From NCBI GenBank assembly GCA_963922715.1, contig CAWUJT010000046.1:1-17439 (forward strand): DNA of 17,439 nt. Reading direction: 5' to 3'. The notes under the pieces are model-generated. The model saw nothing but the letters and a program-made list of their open reading frames with translations, did no database searches and had not been told where the DNA came from. Both the position numbers and the translations under genes were made by a program. Below, one piece after another: positions 9,001 to 15,181 of the stretch. Source of the stretch: CAWUJT01 sp963922715. Lineage in GTDB: Bacteria > Pseudomonadota > Alphaproteobacteria > Rhodobacterales > Rhodobacteraceae. Position 1 is the first letter of the stretch, and the number at the start of each line of letters is the position of its first letter.

Positions 9001-10204
9001 AAGCTGCTTCAACGGTGGGCGGCTCCCCCGGGCGCATCACCCGGTAGATATCCATCAGGGCGGTGTCGCGACTGATGTTTTTGTCACTCGCCATGGTGTT
9101 GCGGATATACGGGCCAACATTGACATTATCGATATCCAAAACTGGAATATCGGTGATGCTAGCATCTAACAGCTCTTTGAGCGTTCCGCCCGAGACCTCA
9201 CCATTTTTGTCGATTTCCCAAGTTAATTCATCCCCAGCTTCGACATAGATCGCGCCGGTCTCTTCATTGATGATGTCTTCGGCAACGAATTTCCCGATGA
9301 TATGATCGAAGGGGACCAAAAGTTCGGTAATTTTGCCCTCATCAATGATTTTCTTAACAGTCCGTGGTGTTATTTTCTTACCTTGCTCTGAGATCACTTC
9401 GCCGGTGGCAGCGTCGATCAAGTCAAAGCTCGGGCGTGTGCCACGGACGCGTTCGGGGAAAAACTTTGTGACCCAGCCACGATTTTTTTCAAGCTTGTAA
9501 GAAACCGTATCATAATAGGTTTTCATGATCTCTTCTTGATCGAGCCCTAGCGCATACAACAGCGTTGTGACTGGCAGTTTTCTACGGCGGTCAATCCGTG
9601 CAGACACGATGTCTTTGGCGTCGAATTCAAAATCCAACCAAGAGCCGCGGTAGGGAATAATGCGACAGGCAAATAGAAGCTTGCCTGAGGTATGGGTTTT
9701 GCCTTTGTCGTGATCAAAAAACACGCCAGGGCTGCGGTGCATCTGGCTGACAACCACCCGCTCGGTTCCATTGACAACAAAAGTGCCATTTGGGGTCATC
9801 AGTGGCATATCCCCCATGAACACATCTTGCTCTTTGATATCCTTGACAGAGCGCGCGCCAGTATCTTCATCAACATCAAAAACAATCAACCGCAGGGTCA
9901 CCTTCAAAGGGGCTGAATACGTCATGTCGCGTTGCTGACATTCCTCCACATCATACTTTGGCTTCTCAAGCTCGTATTTCACAAACTCCAAAACAGATGT
10001 CTCATTGTAGTCTTGGATCGGAAAGACCGATTGAAAAACCCCCATTATGCCTTCACCATCCAAGGGGTGATCCTGGTCACCAGAGTTCAGGAATAAGTCG
10101 TAAGAGCTTTTTTGAACTGCGATAAGGTTCGGCATCTCCAGAACCTCATCGATTTTACCATAGAATTTGCGAATACGCTTTGTGCCTGCGTAAGTCTGTA
10201 CCAT
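6068..10204 (-). CDS. rpoB: DNA-directed RNA polymerase subunit beta
   Basis: This is the full-length 1378-residue beta subunit of RNA polymerase. The rifampicin-binding region is wild type: [18 protein letters not shown] begins at 526, and D536, H546 and S551 correspond to E. coli D516, H526 and S531. It continues into [20 protein letters not shown] and [14 protein letters not shown]. Later blocks such as [11 protein letters not shown] and the C-terminal [20 protein letters not shown]-type region are intact. The start [18 protein letters not shown] aligns with the family's usual N-terminus. Unusually, no clear Shine-Dalgarno sequence precedes this ATG (the preceding bases are GCGCATCTTAA). 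It lies 237 bases downstream of rplL with a strong hairpin between, and 81 bases upstream of the small gene before rpoC. Confidence 0.98.
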   Translation of the reverse strand: [1378 protein letters not shown]

Positions 10205-10379
10205 TTAAGATGCGCGCCTGTGTCTGTTTCGCGACCAGACGTGGGCGGGGAACCACGACCGGACATGCGAAAGGAAAAGATTTGGACCATGCCTGACACA
10301 GCTTCCCAGGGCCGCGCCTCCGCCCGATAAACCTATCCCGTAAATGTCATGTTTTGAGCATTCCATTCACATAGGATAA

Positions 10380-10409
10380 GCAAGTCTCGGGTGCAACCCC
10401 GAAACTTGC
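10380..10409 (-). promoter_or_regulatory. Strong hairpin in the rplL-rpoB intergenic region (attenuator or RNase site candidate)
   Basis: On the minus strand, GCAAGTTTCGGG pairs with CCCGAGACTTGC, giving 12 pairs including one T-G, with a 6-base loop, starting 32 bases beyond the rplL stop. It is followed by TTATCCTATG, not a T run. In E. coli the equivalent rplL-rpoB gap holds a partial terminator and an RNase III site that lower rpoBC expression relative to the ribosomal proteins. The same role is inferred here from position and shape. Confidence 0.6.
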
Positions 10410-10441
10410 AAATTTTCATAATCTGTTTATCAGATCAGATA

Positions 10442-10825
10442 TTACTTCAATTCGACTTCAGCACCGACAGCTTCAAGCTTGCCTTTGATCTCTTCGGCCT
10501 CGGCCTTGTCGACGCCCTCTTTCACGGCTTTGCCGCCCGCTTCGACAAGCTCTTTAGCTTCTTTGAGGCCAAGACCTGTGATGGCGCGAACTTCTTTGAT
10601 CACTTTGATCTTCTCACCGCCTGCAGCTTTGAGGATGACGTCAAATTCGGTTTGCTCTTCCGCGGCAGCACCGCCGGCATCACCGCCTGCGGGACCAGCC
10701 ATCATCACAGCTCCGCCCGCGGCGGGTTCGATGCCATATTCGTCCTTGAGGATTGTTTTTAGTTCTTGTGCTTCGAGAAGGGTCAAACCCACAATCTCTT
10801 CCGCGAGTTTTTTTAGATCAGCCAT
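10442..10825 (-). CDS. rplL: 50S ribosomal protein L7/L12
   Basis: The 127-residue stalk protein starts MADLKKLAEEIVGLTLLEAQ. The frame extends five residues upstream, but the family starts at MADLKK. It has the N-terminal dimerisation helices (about 1-35), a flexible Ala/Gly hinge (AAGGAVMMAGPAGGDAGGAA, near 36-55), and the conserved C-terminal factor-binding domain with EKIKVIKEVRAITGLGLKEA and the closing KLEAVGAEVELK. Multiple copies bind L10 to form the stalk that recruits translation GTPases. It lies 66 bases downstream of rplJ and shares its transcript. A hairpin separates it from rpoB, which fits its need for higher expression. Confidence 0.97.
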   Translation of the reverse strand: MADLKKLAEEIVGLTLLEAQELKTILKDEYGIEPAAGGAVMMAGPAGGDAGGAAAEEQTEFDVILKAAGGEKIKVIKEVRAITGLGLKEAKELVEAGGKAVKEGVDKAEAEEIKGKLEAVGAEVELK

Positions 10826-10891
10826 GTTTCTGTTTTCCATTTCCTAAATGTGTTCCAACGTCGCGATATCCGCACGACAGGATGACAAGCA

Positions 10892-11404
10892 TTATGCGGC
10901 CTTCTCTTCGATGGTCGAAAGAAGGCTTGCGATGTTTGCAGCAGGTGCGCCAATAGCCCCCGCGATGTTTGCAGCAGGTGCTCCAATGCAGCCCACGATC
11001 GAAGCAATCAGCTCTTCACGCGAAGGCATCTCAGAGACGGCCTTAACACCAGCACGGTCCAATGTCGTCTCACCCATAGCGCCGCCCAGAATATCCAGTT
11101 TTGGATTATCCTTGGCGTATTTCTCCGCTACCTTGGCCGCAGCCACAGGATCTTCGGAGTAGGCGAGAACGGTCATGCCGGTCAGATGGTCTGCGATGCT
11201 GGCACACGGCAAACCCTGAAGGGCAATCTTGGCAAGCCTGTTCTTGGCAACACGCACGGATCCACCTGCCTCGCGCATTTGCGCGCGCAAGTCCTGCATT
11301 TCTGCAACTGTCATCCCCTCATAGCGGCTAACCACTACGACGCCAGAGCTTTCAAAGATTTGGCCAAGTTCCTCGACCACTTTCTCTTTCTGGGCTCTAT
11401 CCAC
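10892..11404 (-). CDS. rplJ: 50S ribosomal protein L10
   Basis: I place the start at the GTG at 11404, because GGAG precedes it by seven bases and the product then begins (M)DRAQKEKVVEELGQIFES, as L10 does. An in-frame ATG at 11461 would add 19 residues that do not look like L10 and that lie over leader hairpins. The 170-residue protein has the RNA-binding N-terminal domain (GGSVRVAKNRLAKIAL) and a C-terminal helix for L7/L12 dimers. The alphaproteobacterial tandem GAPAANIA is at 141-148 and 152-159. It anchors the L7/L12 stalk to 23S rRNA and is the usual translational repressor of its own operon. Here it is the first gene of its unit, because rplA is separated from it by the sit operon. Confidence 0.95.
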   Translation of the reverse strand: MDRAQKEKVVEELGQIFESSGVVVVSRYEGMTVAEMQDLRAQMREAGGSVRVAKNRLAKIALQGLPCASIADHLTGMTVLAYSEDPVAAAKVAEKYAKDNPKLDILGGAMGETTLDRAGVKAVSEMPSREELIASIVGCIGAPAANIAGAIGAPAANIASLLSTIEEKAA

Positions 11405-11411
11405 AGTTTCA

Positions 11412-11455
11412 CTCCAAGTTTGGAGGGATGTTCCCTCCGGCTCATTTAGCGCCGG
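11412..11455 (-). promoter_or_regulatory. rplJ leader with alternative hairpins that can mask the ribosome site (L10 leader candidate)
   Basis: In the rplJ mRNA, three strands lie in order: GGAGGGA (11438-11432), TCCCTCC (11428-11422) and TTGGAG (11417-11412), which contains the Shine-Dalgarno GGAG. The middle strand can form a 7-bp hairpin with the first (loop ACA), leaving the ribosome site free. Alternatively it can form CTCCA/TGGAG with the third (loop AACT), masking it. A further stem, CCGGC/GCCGG (11455-11451 with 11441-11437), overlaps the first hairpin by two bases. L10-L7/L12 is known to bind its own leader in E. coli and other bacteria; that it binds here is inferred. Confidence 0.55.
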
Positions 11456-11493
11456 AACCATTTTGGCCCCGACACGCGGGTCCGAAGGAACGC

Positions 11494-11524
11494 ATCATAG
11501 CAGGGCACTTATTAATCAAGTGCC
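11494..11524 (-). promoter_or_regulatory. Candidate rplJ promoter region with overlapping 7-bp dyad
   Basis: On the minus strand, TATGAT (11499-11494) is a good -10 element. The bases upstream form a perfect dyad GGCACTT-GATTAAT-AAGTGCC (11524-11504). The CTTGATT inside it resembles a -35 element but is only 14 bases from the -10. At the standard distance there is CACTTG, which is weak. A start near 11487 would give a leader of about 80 bases. A promoter is expected somewhere in this gap because rplA no longer adjoins rplJ. Confidence 0.35.
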
Positions 11525-11594
11525 AGGCTGATGTGCCTTTTCCTATCTCAGACAGGATTTATGGCCAAGGCCACCCGCCGTCTCGGACAGTTAA

Positions 11595-11613
11595 GGCGAA
11601 TCAATTATTCACC
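11595..11613. promoter_or_regulatory. 19-bp operator-like palindrome between rplJ and sitA
   Basis: GGCGAATCAATTATTCACC is a near-palindrome: as a 9-1-9 arrangement, seven of nine arm positions pair. Its length and AT-rich core suit a Fur-family regulator such as Mur, which controls sit operons in many Alphaproteobacteria. It lies 54 bases upstream of the sitA TTGACA element. The match to any known consensus has not been tested. Confidence 0.3.
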
Positions 11614-11641
11614 GAATTTCCGTTTATACAATCGGACAGGG

Positions 11642-11657
11642 TTTGAAAAGATTCAAA
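11642..11657. promoter_or_regulatory. Perfect TTTGAA-N4-TTCAAA palindrome before the sitA -35 element
   Basis: The 6-bp arms are separated by AAGA and lie ten bases upstream of the TTGACA element of sitA. The position suits an activator or repressor of the transporter operon. Metal control (Mur or MntR type) is inferred from the operon's function, not from a recognised consensus. Confidence 0.35.
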
Positions 11658-11667
11658 ACGAATGCCG

Positions 11668-11696
11668 TTGACATCTTATAACAAAAATACATTTAA
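11668..11696 (+). promoter_or_regulatory. Candidate sitABCD promoter
   Basis: TTGACA (11668-11673) is a consensus -35 element. Seventeen bases later stands ATTTAA (11691-11696), a mediocre -10 element in a strongly AT-rich stretch. The sitA ATG is 25 bases further on, leaving a short leader. Confidence 0.5.
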
Positions 11697-11721
11697 ATCC
11701 TAACAAATTAAGGGGATGATA

Positions 11722-12603
11722 ATGCGGTTTGTGCTGAAGATTATTCTGGTGGTGTTTCCAGGGTTCGCGGTTGCCAATGAGCCGATCAAGGTTGTCACCA
11801 CGTTCACCGTTCTGGCAGATATGGCGCAAAACGTGGCCGGTGATGCGGCCGAGGTGGTCTCGATCACCAAACCGGGGGCCGAAATTCATGGGTATTCGCC
11901 CACCCCCCAAGATATCGTGCGTGCGCTTGATGCAGATGTGATCTTGTGGAACGGGCTCAATCTGGAGCTGTGGTTTGAACAATTCCTGTCTAATCTTGGG
12001 GCTGTGCCGTCCGTCACGCTCAGCGAAGGGATTGAGCCGATATCGATTTCCCGTGGCGCTTATGAAGGGTTGCCCAACCCCCATGCGTGGATGGGGCTCG
12101 ACAATGCTTTGGTGTATGTGGACAATATCGCGGCGGCCTTGACACTGCACGATCCCGACAATGCGGAGGTCTATGCGCAAAATGCAGATCGCTATAAGGC
12201 GAAGATCTCCGTAACAGTTGGGCCTTTGCGGGACCAGATTTCGCAAATCCCTGCTGCGCAACGCTGGCTGGTAACCTGTGAAGGCGCGTTCAGTTATCTG
12301 GCACGGGATTTTGGCTTGAATGAGCTTTATCTCTGGCCGATGAATGCAGACCAAGTGGGCACCCCCCAACAGGTGCGCGCAGTGATCGAAGGGGTGCGCA
12401 CACACGACATTCCCGTTGTCTTTTGTGAAAGCACTGTCAACTCTGCCCCTGCGGAGCAGGTGGCGCGGGAAACAGACGCCACGTATGGCGGTGTTCTCTA
12501 CGTTGACAGTCTAAGTATAGCAGATGGTCCTGTGCCCACCTATCTTGACCTGCTCAAGGTCACATCGCAGACAGTGGTGCAAGGATTGACCGGAGTGCGA
12601 TAA
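11722..12603 (+). CDS. sitA: Manganese/iron ABC transporter, periplasmic binding protein
   Basis: The 293-residue protein captures Mn2+ (or Fe2+) in the periplasm and delivers it to the SitCD permease. I chose the ATG at 11722, six bases after AAGGGG; an ATG at 11716 would touch that ribosome site. A signal peptide ends at about AVA|NE (residue 18). It is a cluster A-I metal-binding protein with four expected ligands: H56 (EIHGY), H121 (NPHAWM), E187 (TCEGAFSYLARDFGL) and D262 (LYVDSLS). This His-His-Glu-Asp set, with no His-rich loop, points to Mn/Fe rather than Zn (ZnuA type). It heads a tight four-gene operon. It could equally be called mntA or psaA, and Mn versus Fe preference cannot be read from sequence. 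Confidence 0.92.
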   Translation: MRFVLKIILVVFPGFAVANEPIKVVTTFTVLADMAQNVAGDAAEVVSITKPGAEIHGYSPTPQDIVRALDADVILWNGLNLELWFEQFLSNLGAVPSVTLSEGIEPISISRGAYEGLPNPHAWMGLDNALVYVDNIAAALTLHDPDNAEVYAQNADRYKAKISVTVGPLRDQISQIPAAQRWLVTCEGAFSYLARDFGLNELYLWPMNADQVGTPQQVRAVIEGVRTHDIPVVFCESTVNSAPAEQVARETDATYGGVLYVDSLSIADGPVPTYLDLLKVTSQTVVQGLTGVR

Positions 12604-12604
12604 C

Positions 12605-13465
12605 ATGGATCAAGACGCCTCGGGCCTCTGCGCAAGGGGTGTCACTGTCACCTATCGCAATGGACATACCGCTTTGCGTGACGCAAGTTTTGCCATCCCC
12701 CGCGGCACAGTCACAGCGCTTGTTGGCGTCAATGGGGCGGGCAAATCGACACTTTTCAAGGCGATTATGGGATTTATTCCAACCGCCAAAGGCGAGATTG
12801 CCATCCTGGGCCAGTCGGTGCGTTCCGCGCTGCGCAAAAACTTGGTGGCTTATGTGCCGCAATCGGAAGAGGTCGATTGGGACTTTCCAATCTTAGTTGA
12901 AGATGTGGTGATGATGGGGCGGTATGGTCACATGGGATGGTTGCGCCGTCCGCGCGCGCAGGATCACACCGCCGTTGAGGACGCGCTTGCACGGGTTGGG
13001 ATGGAGACCTATCGCAAGCGTCAGATCGGAGAATTATCCGGCGGGCAGCGCAAGCGGGTTTTTCTGGCCCGCGCGCTGGCGCAAAATGGTCAAGTGATCT
13101 TGCTGGATGAACCCTTTACAGGCGTTGATGTCAAAACCGAGGCACAGATTATTACGCTGTTGAAAGATATGCGTGACGAGGGGCGGGTCATGCTTGTGTC
13201 CACCCATAACCTCGGCTCTGTGCCGGAGTTTTGCGACCGGACCATTCTGGTGAAGAATACCGTTTTGAACCATGGCCCAACTGATGAGGTTTTCACCCAT
13301 GAAAATCTCGCCGCTGCCTTTGGCGGTGTATTGCGCCACTTCACCCTGTCCGGCACCGACCTGCATGACGATGAAGATGCCCGTACTCTGTCAATTCTAA
13401 CTGATGATGAACGCCCCTTTGTCCAATATGGGGATAAGACCCGCACCACGGAGGGCACGGAATGA
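12605..13465 (+). CDS. sitB: Manganese/iron ABC transporter, ATP-binding protein
   Basis: The 286-residue cytoplasmic ATPase powers import. The Walker A motif GVNGAGKST is at 41-49, the Q-loop glutamine at Q86, the signature LSGGQ at 144-148, Walker B with catalytic Glu in VILLDE at 164-169, and the switch histidine at H201. The segment VPQSEEVDWDFPILVEDVV (84-102) is typical of Mn/Zn/Fe importer ATPases. The C-terminal 30-40 residues after the ATPase core are acidic and polar. It starts one base after the sitA stop, with GGAG nine bases upstream, and its end overlaps sitC by ATGA. Confidence 0.95.
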   Translation: MDQDASGLCARGVTVTYRNGHTALRDASFAIPRGTVTALVGVNGAGKSTLFKAIMGFIPTAKGEIAILGQSVRSALRKNLVAYVPQSEEVDWDFPILVEDVVMMGRYGHMGWLRRPRAQDHTAVEDALARVGMETYRKRQIGELSGGQRKRVFLARALAQNGQVILLDEPFTGVDVKTEAQIITLLKDMRDEGRVMLVSTHNLGSVPEFCDRTILVKNTVLNHGPTDEVFTHENLAAAFGGVLRHFTLSGTDLHDDEDARTLSILTDDERPFVQYGDKTRTTEGTE

Positions 13466-14319
13466 CCGTGCTTCTGGAGCCCTTTTCTTATGCCTATATG
13501 ACAACGGCGATGGGGGTCTCGGCCCTTGTGGGTGGTGTGTGTGCGTTCCTGTCGGCCTATTTGATGTTGAAGGGATGGTCCTTGATCGGCGACGCGCTGG
13601 CGCATTCTGTCGTCCCGGGTGTGGCGGGCGCTTACCTTTTGGGACTTCCCTTTGCGTTGGGGGCGTTTTTCGCCGGAGGACTGGCCGCTGGCGCGATGCT
13701 GTTTCTCAGTGAGCGGTCAGGCCTCAAGGTCGATGTGATCATTGGGTTGATCTTTACGTCGTTTTTTGGCCTCGGGCTGTTTATGATTTCGCTCAATCCG
13801 ATTTCTGTGTCGGTGCAAACCATCACCATGGGCAATATTCTGGCTATTTCTCCGTCCGATACGCTGCAGCTTGTCTTGATCGGTGGCCTTTCTTTGGTGG
13901 TTTTGAGCGCCAAATGGAAGGACCTCATGGTGGTGTTCTTCGATGAAAACCACGCGCGTTCGATTGGATTGCGGCCCGATATTTTGAAACTGGTGTTTTT
14001 TGTGTTACTCTCGGCCTCTGTTGTGGCGGCATTGCAGACGGTTGGTGCTTTTTTGGTGATTGCGCTTGTCGTGACCCCTGGGGCCACGGCATATCTTTTG
14101 TTTGACAAATTTCCACGGCTTTTGATCTGTTCCGTCGCTATCGGAGCCCTCACAAGTTTCATTGGTGCGTATATCAGTTATTTTCTGGATGGGGCGACAG
14201 GCGGTGTGATTGTCGTGCTGCAGACCTTGGTGTTTCTTGCAGCTTTCTTGTTTGCACCGAAACACGGGCTTTGGGCGGCGAAGGCGAAAGCGCGCAGGGC
14301 TCTGGAAGGATCGCCATGA
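13462..14319 (+). CDS. sitC: Manganese/iron ABC transporter, permease protein (first)
   Basis: A 285-residue integral membrane protein of the ABC-3 permease family with about eight hydrophobic segments. The GDALAHSVVPG motif (43-53) carries the Asp and His conserved in this family along the metal path. Its start overlaps the sitB stop (ATGA) and its stop overlaps the sitD start, so translation of all three is coupled. It is paralogous to sitD, and the two should form a heterodimeric channel in the inner membrane. The C-terminus is a short basic tail (KAKARRALEGSP). Confidence 0.93.
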   Translation: MTVLLEPFSYAYMTTAMGVSALVGGVCAFLSAYLMLKGWSLIGDALAHSVVPGVAGAYLLGLPFALGAFFAGGLAAGAMLFLSERSGLKVDVIIGLIFTSFFGLGLFMISLNPISVSVQTITMGNILAISPSDTLQLVLIGGLSLVVLSAKWKDLMVVFFDENHARSIGLRPDILKLVFFVLLSASVVAALQTVGAFLVIALVVTPGATAYLLFDKFPRLLICSVAIGALTSFIGAYISYFLDGATGGVIVVLQTLVFLAAFLFAPKHGLWAAKAKARRALEGSP

Positions 14320-15155
14320 CACTTGAAAGCCTTCTGCTGCCCTTTCAGTTGCCGTTTATGCAACATGCGTTTTTGATCGGGCTGATCATCGCTGTGCCAA
14401 CGGCCTTGTTGTCGTGCTTTTTGGTGATCAAAGGCTGGGCTTTGATGGGCGATGCGGTCAGCCACTCTGTGCTGCCAGGCATTGTGGTGGCCTATGTGGT
14501 GGGGTTGCCGCTTGTGGTGGGGGCGTTTGTCGCGGGCATGATCTGTGCCGTGGCCTCTGGCTATCTGGCCCAGAACAGCCGGGTCAAAGCGGACACGATT
14601 ATGGGTGTGGTCTTTTCAGGCATGTTTGGCCTGGGCGTTGTGATGTTTGTGGCGCTGGACACCGGGCTTCATCTGGATCATATCCTGTTTGGCAACATCT
14701 TAGGCGTTTCAAAGTCCGACCTCTGGCTGGCTGGGACGATTGCGCTGAGTGTAAGTGCATGTCTCATCGTCCTGCGCAAAGACTTTGCTCTGATGAGTTT
14801 CGACCCTGCCCAGGCACAAGCCAGCGGGCTTTGGGTCTCTGGCCTGCATTACGGCCTGTTGTCCGTCCTCTCATTGACCATCGTGGCCACACTGACGGCG
14901 GTGGGGTTGATCCTGGCGATTGCTCTTTTGATCGCGCCTGGGGCGATTGCGTACCTCATCCATCCCAATCTGGGACGGATGCTTTGGCTGTCTGTCCTTG
15001 TGTGTCTTTTGTCTGTCTTGATCGGCATATACACAAGCTTTTGGATTGACAGCGCGCCCGCGCCAACAATCGTCTTGGTTTTGACAGGTTTCTTCCTGAT
15101 CGCGTTTGTTTGGAGGTTATACCAAACCCGTCGGGCCGAAAAAATCCTGACGTAA
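14316..15155 (+). CDS. sitD: Manganese/iron ABC transporter, permease protein (second)
   Basis: A 279-residue ABC-3 family permease. The ATG at 14316 overlaps the sitC stop and follows GGAAGG by six bases; an in-frame ATG at 14271 lies inside sitC and adds nothing family-like. It has about eight membrane segments. The conserved GDAVSHSVLPG motif (45-55) parallels that of sitC, and LIAPGAIAYL near the C-terminal half is typical of the family. It is the last gene of the operon. The stop TAA at 15153-15155 runs into the stem of a bidirectional terminator. Confidence 0.93.
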   Translation: MTLESLLLPFQLPFMQHAFLIGLIIAVPTALLSCFLVIKGWALMGDAVSHSVLPGIVVAYVVGLPLVVGAFVAGMICAVASGYLAQNSRVKADTIMGVVFSGMFGLGVVMFVALDTGLHLDHILFGNILGVSKSDLWLAGTIALSVSACLIVLRKDFALMSFDPAQAQASGLWVSGLHYGLLSVLSLTIVATLTAVGLILAIALLIAPGAIAYLIHPNLGRMLWLSVLVCLLSVLIGIYTSFWIDSAPAPTIVLVLTGFFLIAFVWRLYQTRRAEKILT

Positions 15156-15181
15156 AAAGGCAGCGCAATGCGCCGCCTTTT
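15155..15181. terminator. Bidirectional terminator between convergent sitD and rplA
   Basis: AAAAGGC-A-GCGC, the loop AAT, then GCGC-C-GCCTTTT: eleven base pairs with one A-C mismatch. On the plus strand TTTT ends the stem; on the minus strand it is followed by further T residues (TTTTTAC). It can end the sit transcript and also the secE-nusG-rplKA transcript coming the other way. Confidence 0.8.

Noticed and set aside
10240..10257. CGTGG/CCACG dyad in the rpoB leader
   Set aside because: A 5-bp stem with an 8-base loop in GC-rich sequence is expected by chance.
10087..10299. Minus-strand frame overlapping the rpoB start as a possible leader peptide
   Set aside because: It runs far into rpoB in another frame, has no ribosome site and no attenuator-like codon runs.
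10921..10985. Tandem near-repeat of about 30 bases in rplJ as a mobile or slippage repeat
   Set aside because: It encodes the tandem GAPAANIA motif normal for alphaproteobacterial L10 C-termini.
11405..11461. Upstream ATG extension of rplJ to 11461
   Set aside because: The extra 19 residues are not L10-like and overlap the leader hairpins. The GTG at 11404 has a well-placed GGAG and gives the standard N-terminus.
11653..12405. 250-residue minus-strand frame opposite sitA
   Set aside because: sitA is fully supported by its signal peptide and all four metal ligands. The antisense frame is rich in Arg, His and Pro without domain character and would run across the sitA promoter.
11716..15155. 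sit operon as part of a larger genomic island
   Set aside because: No integrase, transposase, tRNA, attachment-site repeat or obvious composition shift is seen at either edge.
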